Numbered from the stretch's first letter, positions 35,946-45,441 are shown. The stretch: DNA of 45,441 bases from an archaeon (GCA_018671515.1 JABHHN010000005.1:1-45441); one strand, 5' to 3'. Made by a program: numbers and translations. Notes: a model not told the origin generated them from the letters alone.

Positions 35946-36788
35946 GTGATAAATATAATTGCAATTTTTTTGATAACATTTAGAGAAACTCTTGAAGCAT
36001 CACTTATAATTGGAATAATGCTTGCTTATTTGAAGAAAACTAAAAATACAAGATATAATAACATTGTCTATATAGGAATTTTTGCAGGTATATTTGGAAG
36101 TTTTTTATCTGCATTTTTATTTAATAAATTGGCAGGTGGGTTTACTGGGCGTGCTGAAGAAATTTTTGAAGGAGTAATTATGTTGGTTGGTTCAATTCTT
36201 TTGACAAGTATGATATTATGGATGATGAATCAAAAACATGTTTCAAAAGAAATTGAAAATAAAATATTAAAAGATATAAATAGAAAAGATAAATTTGGCT
36301 TATTTATGCTAGTTTTTTTTTCGGTATTAAGAGAAGGAGTAGAAACAGTAATATTTTTGGGTTCTGCATCATTAATTTCTAAAAATAATGGTTTTTTTGG
36401 AGGAATTTTAGGGATAGGAGTTGCTATGTTTTTGGGATATTTAATTTTTGTAACATCAATAAAAATAGATGTAAAGAAATTTTTTAACATATCAAGTTTA
36501 ATACTTATATTTTTTGCAGCAGGACTTACTGCACATGGGATACATGAATTACAAGAAGCAAAAATAGTTCCAACTATTATTGAACATGTATGGGATGTAA
36601 ATCCAAAAGCACCTATAGCAGAACAAGGAATTTATCCAGCATTACATGAAAACGGAGCTATTGGAAGCATAGGGAAAGGATTATTTGGTTATAATGGAAA
36701 TCCATCTTTAATTGAAGTGATATCATATTTATTATATTTAGGAATAGTATTTTTTGTTTATAGAAATATTGAAAAAAACAAATTTTAG
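35946..36788 (+). CDS. FTR1-family iron permease
   Basis: GTG start; FLITFRETLEASLIIGIMLAYLKK and FFSVLREGVETVIFLGSAS contain the REGxE-type motifs. Confidence 0.88.
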   Translation: MINIIAIFLITFRETLEASLIIGIMLAYLKKTKNTRYNNIVYIGIFAGIFGSFLSAFLFNKLAGGFTGRAEEIFEGVIMLVGSILLTSMILWMMNQKHVSKEIENKILKDINRKDKFGLFMLVFFSVLREGVETVIFLGSASLISKNNGFFGGILGIGVAMFLGYLIFVTSIKIDVKKFFNISSLILIFFAAGLTAHGIHELQEAKIVPTIIEHVWDVNPKAPIAEQGIYPALHENGAIGSIGKGLFGYNGNPSLIEVISYLLYLGIVFFVYRNIEKNKF

Positions 36789-37129
36789 ACTAATTTAAGA
36801 TCTCTAGTTATAAGGTCAATTTTTTCTTCATCATCAGGACCTATTCCTACACATGTTTCAGTTCCAGGTGCAATGACAGTTTTTCCTGCATCAGTGATTA
36901 GTGCTGTAGTTAAACCAGAATCTTTTGCTATTTGATTAATTTTGTATAATTCTTTTTTATCAATTACTTTGACTACAATTTTTGCAGATCCATTATTTCT
37001 CCATTTTTTTACTTTATCTTTATCACTTCGAAGAGTGGATTCAACAGAAGCATGTGCAGCTTGTGCAGCCATTTTTCCTTTTGGAAGTTTTAAATCTCCC
37101 CTTATTACTAACACTTGTTTAAATACCAT
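36785..37129 (-). CDS. pth2: Peptidyl-tRNA hydrolase Pth2
   Basis: FKQVLVIRGDLKLPKGKMAAQAAHASVES...TTALITDAGKTVIAPGTETCVGIGPD. Confidence 0.95.
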   Translation of the reverse strand: MVFKQVLVIRGDLKLPKGKMAAQAAHASVESTLRSDKDKVKKWRNNGSAKIVVKVIDKKELYKINQIAKDSGLTTALITDAGKTVIAPGTETCVGIGPDDEEKIDLITRDLKLV

Positions 37130-37219
37130 TTTTAATACCTTATTATTTTAACATTTTGTAATGTATTTAAAAGTTCTTCTTTTATTTTTGGATAAGTCTC
37201 ATATATTTTTGTTTTTATA

Positions 37220-37408
37220 TTATTTTTGAGTATTGGGAATTTTTTCATAATTTAATTTTATATTATCAATTATTCCAATTATGTTTTCAATTTCATTTAT
37301 TGCTCCATATATTTGGTGTTGTCTTTCAATTTTTATTTCACCATTTTCCATAAGGTTAATAAGTTTCTCTTTTCTATCAATATACAATTTTTTAATATTT
37401 TCAACCAT
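37220..37408 (-). CDS. Small helical hypothetical protein at the end of the giant-protein operon
   Basis: 62-aa ORF overlapping the 37401-41471 ORF stop. Confidence 0.45.
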   Translation of the reverse strand: MVENIKKLYIDRKEKLINLMENGEIKIERQHQIYGAINEIENIIGIIDNIKLNYEKIPNTQK

Positions 37409-40400
37409 TGTTTTCTTTTCTCAATGCATCAAGATAATCTATGATTTCTTTTTTATTTTTAAGTCTTGCAATATTAAATGCAATTTCTCTAAAATCAAGT
37501 GATCCAGAAATCCATAATGAAAAGTCATTTCTTTGAGGAGTCACATATTTTTCAAATTCATCAGTAGTTGCAATATTTAACCAATGATAAAGAGAATCAA
37601 TACTTTTTAATTTTTTTCCGTCATCAAGGACAAATTCATTTCCAGGAGTAGATTTTCTGATAAAAATATCATGACTATATTCATCAATTGTCTCTTCTTC
37701 TTCTGATTCTTTTTTTTCATTAGTGGTTTCTTTTTCTTTCTCTTTTTGTACAATAGGTTTTGCAGGTTTTTCTGTAGATTTTATAGGTTCAACTGGTTTT
37801 TTCTCTACTTTTGTTTCTTCTTTTACAGGTGTTTTTGGTACTTGTTTTTCTTGTTCAACTTTTTTAATATTTTCATTTTTTGGAGATTCAGTTGTTTTTT
37901 CTGGAGTAGTTTTTTCCTGAGTTACTTCTTTTTTCCCTTCTGTTTTGGATGTTTCATCTTTTTTCTCTTTTTTCTTTTCTTCTTTTTTTGGAGCAGATCT
38001 ATCAATTATTTTTGCTGGTTTAAAATCTTTAACTTTATCATTTTTAATTGCGTCAAGGAATTTTACAAAATCATCTTTTTCAATTATTGTATCAGCAATT
38101 TTTGCCCATTCTTCATTTTCAATTGCTGTTCTTATCCAATCTGCAAAATCACTTTTTTCTTCATTTACATGTTGGGCAAAATCTTCTTCTTTCATAGCTG
38201 CAACTTCATCATATAGACTTGCAAGTGTCAGGCATAACATACCATTTACTAAATTTAGAATTTGTTCAGGTTTGACATCATCAGTATATCCTAATCCTTT
38301 TTTTTCTTCTTTTCCATCATCCTCTTTTTTTTCAGGGTTATTTTTCTCAAATTCTTCTCTCTCTGATTTTGCTTTATCTAAGTCTGCCTGAAGTTCTTCT
38401 TCAGATACTAATTCAATTTCTTTTTTTAATGGTGTTTTTCCAATTGCATCCCAAATTTTTTGAATTCTTGGTTTAAGACCTTCAAGATAAATTTCTACCA
38501 TATTAAAAGAGCCAGATTTAATTTTATCTAAAGATAATTTTAATTCTAAGTTCAAATCAAAAACATCTTGTCCTTCTTGTTCTAATTGATTTAATTGATA
38601 TTGAAGATCTTCAACTATAGCATTGTATTTATTATAATTATTAAGTTCTTCATCTGAAAGACGTTTTACACTGTGCAAGATAGGTCTAAATGTAACATAA
38701 TATGGATGACCTCTATTCCATGCTGAATTTTGAACTAATCCTGAACCTACTGGTGATTTAACTAATTCCTGGACAAAACTTGCACCATATCTATCTTTAA
38801 TTCTATTCAAATCTCCTTCATCTCTTGTTTTCATCTGAACTTCCGTGTTGATGTTAGCTTTAATTTGTCCCATGAAATCAGATAATACCTGAGATACCAA
38901 CATTACTCCAACACCCCACTTTCTGAATTCTCTGCAAGCCCTTTCTATCTGGACAAAACCTTCTCCTGATCCACCGAACTTAGGTAGGATTCTGTGGATC
39001 TCGTCATAAACTAGCATAAATCTTAATCCTCTATATTCCTGAAGATTTGAATTGAAAATAGTTCTAACTGTATTTGCAACAAAAGTATCGAATTCTGCAG
39101 GTTTAAGTTTATTAACTGTAAATACTTGAATTTCACCTGGTTTCATATAATCAAAAATTTTAATTTTCTCTCTAGGATTATCAATTGATTTGACATTTCC
39201 ATTAAATGCTCTAGCGCTCTTTTTAGTAAGATGATATCTTGGATAGAATTGCAGCATCTTTGCATCTTCAAGTTTTCTTAGCATTCCAGACCATTGTGCT
39301 GTCGGATCAAAGACTACTACGCCTACATCTTTTAATAGGCATTCTTCAATAATAACTTGTGCTGAAATGGATTTACCTCCTCCTGTTGAACCTGCAACAA
39401 TTGAATGAACTGTTAATAAATCCATGTCAAAATATGTGTCATTTGTAGTTTCAGCAATTTGTCCGACATATAATGATCTAGGTCCTTTTTTTGGCAAGAG
39501 TTTATATTCTATTTTTACGTGGAACCTTTTATTTGCTTCAATCCTTTTCTTAATTATTAATCCTATTAATAGTAGTAATGATAATATGAATAGTATCAAC
39601 AATAATTTCCAAAGTTCAATCAAACCGAATACTGAATACATGTATAGTGGTTCATAAACCTTAAAATGAGTAATTACTTGTGATGTAAGATCTAAATATT
39701 CTGCATCTACAATGACTGCATAATCTCCTTTTGGCCAGTCTTTAGGTATATCAAATGATTTTATTTGTGACGAAGCAGTCAATAATTCAATTGAATCATT
39801 TCCAATGTACATTGAATAGTTAGAAGTTATAGGCTCTACACCTATGATATTATAATCTAATGAAACATTATATTGTTCTTCTGTTAGCATGTTTTGTAAA
39901 TTAAGACGAAATTTGAATTCGTCACTAGCATAAGGTCTAAGAGTAAGTAATTCAAGTTGCATTAAGAGTGCTTCAATTGGAAGTTTATCTTCATCAGTTA
40001 CAATTATTCTAACGGGAATAGAATCATTGAAATCTCCACCAATATCAATTGAACCTGTATATGTTCCTAGTTCAGATCCTAATACTCTTATTGTAAAATT
40101 TTCAAAACTACTTGGATCTACAGTAATAGAATCTCTATTTAATTCAGCTATTTCTGAAACATTACCTGAAATACTAACTGTGACTTTGGCAGGTATTTCT
40201 CTAAAACTATATATCATTATAGAATCTTGAAAGAAATTACCTAATCTGATTTTTTTATATAATTTTTCTAAAGATACCCAATGGTCAACACCTGGTTCTC
40301 TAGGTTCTTCTAAAAATGGTCCAATTCCAGGTCCAATTCCAGGTCCAATTCCAGGTCCTTCTCCAGTTTTAGATTTTGTTTTATCACCTGGATCATCCTC

Positions 40401-41471
40401 ACCAGTACCTACACCTGATCCAGTTCCAGTCAATTCTTGGATATCTACAAATGGTTCCATATAAATATCATGGAAAGTTTCATTTCCAGAAATTACTGTT
40501 ACATTAGCAATATAGTTGATATAGCCCTCTTTTGTAGCTACAAGTTTGTATGTTCCTGCAGGAACTTCTGTTACATTATAGAAACCAATTGAATCAGAAT
40601 AATCATTACTAATACCAACAAATACTACTGCAACATCAATTGGAAGACCTGTTTGATTATCTCTAACAATACCAGAAACACGACCAGCTCCAAGAGCTTC
40701 GTCTTCACCTTCTGGACATTCATCATATGGGTCTGTATATATATAATATTCTTCAGTTCCACTAGCAACAGGAATCATTATCTGATAATTTACTAATCCA
40801 AGTATTGAAATTGGTGCATAACCTTCATCAAAACCATTAATTTCTTTTGTTACATAAATAAGATTTGTTCCGTCAGTTAAAATTCCAACTGGATAATCTA
40901 CACTATCAGTGTCATTGTATTTATAGGTATAAACAACAGGAATATCACTTATAGTAGTTCCACCAAGAGATATTGACATTGTATAATGAAATGTCTGTTG
41001 TGCACTCATATTATTTTCTCCAGTTGTACCTAAATAAGCATCAACTTCAGCAGCTGTACCTGCAGTGACTGATGCCCAATTTATTGTTCCAGGTGTTGCA
41101 GTAGATACATATAATTCATGAGTGACACCTGGTTGAAGACAATCAAAAAAGAAATTCTTTAATTCAACATCACTAGATTTTGCAGTAACAGTGGGTTGAG
41201 CACTAAAACCTGGAAATCTAAGTATAAGACCTGCCATTCCATACCAATATGTTGCAGGGTTTTCTTCTCTTATATCTAATTCAGATATTGTTCCAGCTCT
41301 TGCATTATGATAAGTAGCATAACCAATATAATCTCCAATTAATATTAATGAAATTATAGAAGTGGTAATTAGTAGTACAAGGAAACTATTATTTAGGATT
41401 GCATCTAGATCAATCCTTTTTTTACTGATAGTTTTCCTTTTTACTATTTTTTTTGATCTTTTTTTCTTCAT
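37401..41471 (-). CDS. 1356-aa membrane protein: extracellular beta-rich region with CarboxypepD_reg-like domain, TM, cytoplasmic HerA/DUF87-like ATPase, two C-terminal helical repeats
   Basis: TM (LVLLITTSIISLILIGDYIGY), TM (LWKLLLILFILSLLLLIGLII), Walker A AGSTGGGKS, Walker B-like LRFMLVYDEIHRI, MLVSQVLSDF; SGIVRDNQTGLPIDVAVVFVG...GTYKLVATKEGY. Confidence 0.85.
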   Translation of the reverse strand: MKKKRSKKIVKRKTISKKRIDLDAILNNSFLVLLITTSIISLILIGDYIGYATYHNARAGTISELDIREENPATYWYGMAGLILRFPGFSAQPTVTAKSSDVELKNFFFDCLQPGVTHELYVSTATPGTINWASVTAGTAAEVDAYLGTTGENNMSAQQTFHYTMSISLGGTTISDIPVVYTYKYNDTDSVDYPVGILTDGTNLIYVTKEINGFDEGYAPISILGLVNYQIMIPVASGTEEYYIYTDPYDECPEGEDEALGAGRVSGIVRDNQTGLPIDVAVVFVGISNDYSDSIGFYNVTEVPAGTYKLVATKEGYINYIANVTVISGNETFHDIYMEPFVDIQELTGTGSGVGTGEDDPGDKTKSKTGEGPGIGPGIGPGIGPFLEEPREPGVDHWVSLEKLYKKIRLGNFFQDSIMIYSFREIPAKVTVSISGNVSEIAELNRDSITVDPSSFENFTIRVLGSELGTYTGSIDIGGDFNDSIPVRIIVTDEDKLPIEALLMQLELLTLRPYASDEFKFRLNLQNMLTEEQYNVSLDYNIIGVEPITSNYSMYIGNDSIELLTASSQIKSFDIPKDWPKGDYAVIVDAEYLDLTSQVITHFKVYEPLYMYSVFGLIELWKLLLILFILSLLLLIGLIIKKRIEANKRFHVKIEYKLLPKKGPRSLYVGQIAETTNDTYFDMDLLTVHSIVAGSTGGGKSISAQVIIEECLLKDVGVVVFDPTAQWSGMLRKLEDAKMLQFYPRYHLTKKSARAFNGNVKSIDNPREKIKIFDYMKPGEIQVFTVNKLKPAEFDTFVANTVRTIFNSNLQEYRGLRFMLVYDEIHRILPKFGGSGEGFVQIERACREFRKWGVGVMLVSQVLSDFMGQIKANINTEVQMKTRDEGDLNRIKDRYGASFVQELVKSPVGSGLVQNSAWNRGHPYYVTFRPILHSVKRLSDEELNNYNKYNAIVEDLQYQLNQLEQEGQDVFDLNLELKLSLDKIKSGSFNMVEIYLEGLKPRIQKIWDAIGKTPLKKEIELVSEEELQADLDKAKSEREEFEKNNPEKKEDDGKEEKKGLGYTDDVKPEQILNLVNGMLCLTLASLYDEVAAMKEEDFAQHVNEEKSDFADWIRTAIENEEWAKIADTIIEKDDFVKFLDAIKNDKVKDFKPAKIIDRSAPKKEEKKKEKKDETSKTEGKKEVTQEKTTPEKTTESPKNENIKKVEQEKQVPKTPVKEETKVEKKPVEPIKSTEKPAKPIVQKEKEKETTNEKKESEEEETIDEYSHDIFIRKSTPGNEFVLDDGKKLKSIDSLYHWLNIATTDEFEKYVTPQRNDFSLWISGSLDFREIAFNIARLKNKKEIIDYLDALRKENNG
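40318..40358 (-). repeat. 12-bp tandem repeat (GGTCCAATTCCA) encoding GPGIGPGIGPGIG
   Basis: Three full units plus a partial unit, in frame. Confidence 0.85.
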
Positions 41472-41473
41472 TT

Positions 41474-44400
41474 TTATGAGTTGATTAATGCTACTAATTC
41501 ACAGCATTTTGGATATATTTCTTCTCTTGTTTTTGGATCAAGATTTTTGTATTCTTTATTTATAACTTCGTATGCAGATAGTGCTTCTTCATAGTCTTCA
41601 TTTCCTAGATGTATGAATGCTTCATCAATCATCGATGACACATATCTTTGATTTATATGATGACATTTTTCTGCAATATTATCATAAAATTGATCTTTTA
41701 GATTAATTGATAAATCTCTAAATAAAACTTTTAGTTCCGTATATTTCATACCTGCATCATAGAGTAAATTTGAATCAATGAGTATAGTTATTTCAGATAT
41801 TAATTCGTTGATTTTATTTATGATATTAGAATCAAAATTACTTAACATTTCATCTCTAACACCATTTATAGGTACTGTACTATATTTAAGATTATTATAA
41901 ATGAATATTCCTGAGAGTATGAATATTATTATTATTTGTACAAAAAATATTTTTTTACTATTTTCACTTATACCTACTTTATCTAAAACTGCAAAACCAG
42001 TTATTCCTGATAATGTTCCAGATTTTTCTATTTCATTTGTTATAAGTAATGTTTTTACTTGAGGTAGGACTTCTAATGCAAGTTTTCTATTTATATAATA
42101 AGAATAATCTTTTGTTTCTTTGGAAATTTCAAACATTGGATCTTTATTTATTATTTCATAATCTTCAAATAAGAAACTTATTTCATCCGTGTTTGTTATA
42201 ACTTCTTTAGGTATGAATTCTACTATTTTCATATCGTCATAAATTGGATTAAAATCAAGTCTTTTTGCAATTATTGTGATATCTTCTTTCCTTCCAGTCA
42301 TATATTCAATATGTACGTTATAACCTCTTGTATTTACTGTAACTTTTTTCTGAAGTAATAAATTTGTTTCTATGAAATCCTTTTTTTCACCTTTTGACAT
42401 TTCAATATTTTTTGATTCAATATATAATTCAAGAAGTTCTATTGCATCTTCATCATTAATATATTTTACATATTCGTTGTCTTTTTCAATTACAAGAACC
42501 ATAGGTATTGAATTTTTAATTTCTTCAATTTGGGATAATAATGCATTTCTTTCATCTAATACGTCAATTGCATTATCTTTATATCTAAGATTGAATAAAT
42601 CTCTATTTGCTTTTTCAAGATCTTTTTTTAGGTCTTTTATTCTATCATCAAAATTTAATAATTCTATAACTTTTCTTTGCTCTGGCGAGTATAAACTAAA
42701 ATCAGGTAACAAATCAAGTACTTCAGACACTGCTGTGTATGTTTCATTAATTTCTTCTTTACTGTTATTATTTACGTTGGATGATGAAGCTCTCGCTCCA
42801 CTTTCACTATTTGTATTATCTGCATCATTATTTGTTTCATCATTATTTGATCCTACATAATTATTATCAATAGTGAATTCTCTTGTTGCACTAAATACTT
42901 CAATTTCTTCTACGTCAATACATTCAAGTTTCCAAAAATAAGTACCTTCATCAAGTTCAATATTGAATTCATAATTAGTATTTGGGACTAGTCCTGTTTT
43001 TGTTTCTTCTTCAGACCACCATCCATCACCTTGAGAAATATACAAAGTACAATTTGTATTTTGTTCATCATTTACTTTAAATTCTAGGTTTGGAGAACTT
43101 GAAAATGTTTCACCATCATCAGGATATAAAAGTGAAATCAAAGGTGGGAATGAATTATCTTCAGGAACTAACGAAACACTTATTTCATCTGATCCATTTA
43201 TCTGTATATCTTCTGAATACGAATCATAATCGCTATGAGTGACCTTTAATTCATAAGTTTCATTACTTAATCTAAAAACAACATCTCCTGTTTCATTTGT
43301 ATAATTATCTAATGAATCAAATCTTACTTTTGCATCATCTATTGGTGAACCATTAACATTATTTTTGACTTTTATTTTTACATCATAACTTTCCTTGATT
43401 TTTATTTCTTTAACTATTGAAAAATCATTATCTTCTGAATCAAGTATTATTAAAATTACATGGTATTTTCCAGCAGTAGAATATGTATGACTAGGATTTA
43501 GTTCTGTACTTTGTGTGCCATCTCCAAAGTCCCAAAGATAAGATAATGCACCTACACCACCTGAAATAGAAGGAGTGAATTTTATATTTTCATATTCAAA
43601 ATAATTATTTTCAAAATTTAGGATTGCATTTAGATTATTATCAACTTCAAAATGGTTTGTCTTTGTAACGGTAAAGTCATCATATGTATTTATTGCTTCA
43701 ATATTATATGTGCCAGATTTTCCAGTAAATGTAAATAATTGTTGCAATGGATATGTTGCATCATTGAATATATATACATATGAAAAATTTGTAGGTGAAT
43801 CTATTGTAAGATATGTATCTGATCCAGGAGGTGCTGCTACTGTTACCATTACTTGTTCATTAGGGATGTAATTTTGTTTGTTAGTTACGATTTCAAGATT
43901 GATATAATCAAGAGTTGCAGGATTGCAATCATCATCTATACTATTGTATAGGATTTCACTCATACCTGGGTTTATATTTGGATTGTTATCATCACAATCA
44001 ACTTCTATGTCATATCCATCATTATCATTATCGTTCTCTGTTGTATTTGTATCATTTTGAATTATTTTTTCAAAATGCGATATATTAATGGTATCAAATT
44101 CAACTTTATTGTCAAAACCTTCAACATAACAATTTACATTATAATTGAATGTGCCGTCATTTTGGAATGTAGTTTCATATACATGAAGATTAAGATTAAT
44201 GTCAAAATGCATGACACCTAATATTGTAGAATTATCAGTATATAGACAGCTATTTGCAATACTTATGATTTTTGTTTCATTAGTATAATTTGCATATATG
44301 GTTGTAATATTTGTTGGATATGTTATATTAAAATCAGTTGAATCATAAATTACAAGTGATGAATTATAAATTTTTGTTGTGTTTGTAATAGTTTCATTTG

Positions 44401-44755
44401 TTTCTGGTTCTGTTTCATTTATTATAGATTCATTATTTGTTTGATTTATAGTCTCATTTATTGTTTCGTTTACTGTTTCATTTATTGTTACGTTTAAATC
44501 TAAGACAATTAAATCTAATGAAGCACTTATTCCACCTTGGTCATCTATTATTATTTCTGAAATATTAAGTTCTTCTTCTATTGTTGTATTTAGTGTTTCA
44601 TTTATTAAAATTTCAATATCTTCATACATGCCATTTTCATCTTCAACTGTCATGTTAGTTTCATTAGTTTGAGAATAAGCAAATGAAATTGTAAGTGATA
44701 GTATGATAACTAAGATGATTCTACTTGTCCATCTATTTGTATCATTATATTTCAT
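41474..44755 (-). CDS. 1093-aa surface protein: signal peptide, sequon-rich stalk, MopE-like motif, PKD domain, CarboxypepD_reg-like domain, coiled coil, TM, cytoplasmic helical domain
   Basis: NETVNETINETINQTNNES; DNDGYDIEVDCDDNNPNINPGMSEILYNSIDDDC; ALSYLWDFGDGTQSTELNPSHTYSTAGKYHV; IFFVQIIIIFILSGIFIYN. Confidence 0.8.
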   Translation of the reverse strand: MKYNDTNRWTSRIILVIILSLTISFAYSQTNETNMTVEDENGMYEDIEILINETLNTTIEEELNISEIIIDDQGGISASLDLIVLDLNVTINETVNETINETINQTNNESIINETEPETNETITNTTKIYNSSLVIYDSTDFNITYPTNITTIYANYTNETKIISIANSCLYTDNSTILGVMHFDINLNLHVYETTFQNDGTFNYNVNCYVEGFDNKVEFDTINISHFEKIIQNDTNTTENDNDNDGYDIEVDCDDNNPNINPGMSEILYNSIDDDCNPATLDYINLEIVTNKQNYIPNEQVMVTVAAPPGSDTYLTIDSPTNFSYVYIFNDATYPLQQLFTFTGKSGTYNIEAINTYDDFTVTKTNHFEVDNNLNAILNFENNYFEYENIKFTPSISGGVGALSYLWDFGDGTQSTELNPSHTYSTAGKYHVILIILDSEDNDFSIVKEIKIKESYDVKIKVKNNVNGSPIDDAKVRFDSLDNYTNETGDVVFRLSNETYELKVTHSDYDSYSEDIQINGSDEISVSLVPEDNSFPPLISLLYPDDGETFSSSPNLEFKVNDEQNTNCTLYISQGDGWWSEEETKTGLVPNTNYEFNIELDEGTYFWKLECIDVEEIEVFSATREFTIDNNYVGSNNDETNNDADNTNSESGARASSSNVNNNSKEEINETYTAVSEVLDLLPDFSLYSPEQRKVIELLNFDDRIKDLKKDLEKANRDLFNLRYKDNAIDVLDERNALLSQIEEIKNSIPMVLVIEKDNEYVKYINDEDAIELLELYIESKNIEMSKGEKKDFIETNLLLQKKVTVNTRGYNVHIEYMTGRKEDITIIAKRLDFNPIYDDMKIVEFIPKEVITNTDEISFLFEDYEIINKDPMFEISKETKDYSYYINRKLALEVLPQVKTLLITNEIEKSGTLSGITGFAVLDKVGISENSKKIFFVQIIIIFILSGIFIYNNLKYSTVPINGVRDEMLSNFDSNIINKINELISEITILIDSNLLYDAGMKYTELKVLFRDLSINLKDQFYDNIAEKCHHINQRYVSSMIDEAFIHLGNEDYEEALSAYEVINKEYKNLDPKTREEIYPKCCELVALINS

Positions 44756-45005
44756 TTAATTCCTCAAGTATCCTTTTTAATTCTGACTTTAGATGTTTCA
44801 TTTTTTTTGGAGCTTTTAACTCATCAATTTGTTCACTGATTTCACTTAATGGTTTAGAATAAGGGTATCTATGATCAAGCATCTTATTTCTAAGAACTGA
44901 TCTCATTTGTTCACTTAAGTCTAAATAGTGGTTTTTACCTGCTAAGTTTTTTAATTCAGATACCATTGAATTTGGCATCCTTACAGAAATAATTTTTTCT
45001 GCCAC
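44745..45005 (-). CDS. Ribbon-helix-helix protein (GTG start)
   Basis: ISVRMPNSMVSELKNLAGKNHYLDLSEQMRSVLRNKM. Confidence 0.75.
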   Translation of the reverse strand: MAEKIISVRMPNSMVSELKNLAGKNHYLDLSEQMRSVLRNKMLDHRYPYSKPLSEISEQIDELKAPKKMKHLKSELKRILEELNEI

Positions 45006-45157
45006 TATTTATCTCTCTCCTCAAATACATATTGCCTTGCAAATTCCCTAATCGCCTCAGAACGGGAAGAATATATTTTTTTTTTGACAAGTTTATCTAG
45101 AAAGAGTATGATATCAGGAGGAAGTCTTACATTTACAACTGTGATTTTTTGAGGCAT
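45005..45157 (-). CDS. Second ribbon-helix-helix protein (50 aa, not in ORF track)
   Basis: Manual translation MPQKITVVNVRLPPDIILFLDKLVKKKIYSSRSEAIREFARQYVFEERDK*; TAGTG one-nt overlap with the next gene. Confidence 0.85.
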   Translation of the reverse strand: MPQKITVVNVRLPPDIILFLDKLVKKKIYSSRSEAIREFARQYVFEERDK

Positions 45158-45181
45158 TTGTGTTCAATAAGTGTACATTAT

Positions 45182-45196
45182 ATCTATTAAATAGAT
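45182..45196. promoter_or_regulatory. Perfect palindrome ATCTATT-A-AATAGAT over the TATA-like region of the RHH operon
   Basis: Direct sequence; about 25-39 bp upstream of the RHH ATG; flanked by TGTACA at 45172-45177 and 45235-45240. Confidence 0.45.
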
Positions 45197-45441
45197 TCTA
45201 ATGTGGTAAAATATGACACTTGTATGATATTTTATGTACATGTGTAGTATATAAATATTGTGATTTTGTATGTTGTATTTTGTATGTATTATATATGTAT
45301 GACTGAAGTATTATTTAATTTATTCAAAAAATATAATAATAATATTTTGATAATTTATATAGAAAGTAATTTATAGAAAAAACGTTTTATCATTTATTAA
45401 TATGATTAAATTTAATAAAATATTAACATTTTTATTATTAA

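Noticed and set aside
37723-38391. Long plus-strand ORFs (37723-37920, 37746-38216, 37945-38391) opposite the HerA-like giant
   Set aside because: Phe/Ser-rich low-complexity translations mirroring the K/E-rich linker of the real minus-strand gene.
1-45441. Mobile elements, integrases, rRNA, tRNA and CRISPR arrays
   Set aside because: No transposase or integrase motifs, no regular direct-repeat arrays and no rRNA-like sequence seen; tRNA absence is by eye only and should be confirmed with tRNAscan-SE.

Overview
AT-rich archaeal chromosomal window, probably DPANN-like (LysW-type lysine biosynthesis, Pth2, a HerA-type ATPase, TATA-like promoters with very short leaders). The main blocks are as follows. 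(1) About 3.5-20.7 kb holds a nearly complete alpha-aminoadipate/LysW lysine cluster: a split LysO exporter, LysJ, LysZ, LysY, a B3/B4-domain protein, an SDR, three divergent LysX-family ATP-grasp ligases, two LysW carriers (both missed by the ORF track because they are under 60 aa), homoisocitrate dehydrogenase, LysU, LysT, homocitrate synthase with a C-terminal RAM domain, and an HTH-like/ACT protein. LysK and LysN are not in the window. (2) About 21-33 kb holds mixed metabolic genes: a DASS transporter, glutamate dehydrogenase, a frameshifted GH13 sucrose-phosphorylase-like gene, a CARF-like HTH regulator, thioredoxin and pyruvate kinase. (3) 33.3-36.8 kb is an iron-uptake island: DtxR, FeoA, FeoB, a 40-aa Cys-rich membrane protein and FTR1, with matching operator-like palindromes in two promoters. 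(4) 37.2-45.2 kb is a probable operon of two RHH proteins, a 1093-aa sequon-rich surface protein, and a 1356-aa protein that joins a large extracellular region to a cytoplasmic HerA-like ATPase. Main hunt results: the giant surface-protein/ATPase operon; a recurring TGTTATTnnAATAACA palindrome at lysine-gene promoters; a degenerate LysX 3'-end remnant; chains of tight-loop hairpins between lysine genes; and the carrier/ligase expansion. No rRNA, CRISPR array or transposase was recognised, and no tRNA was seen by eye. All family assignments come from recognising sequence motifs, not from database searches.
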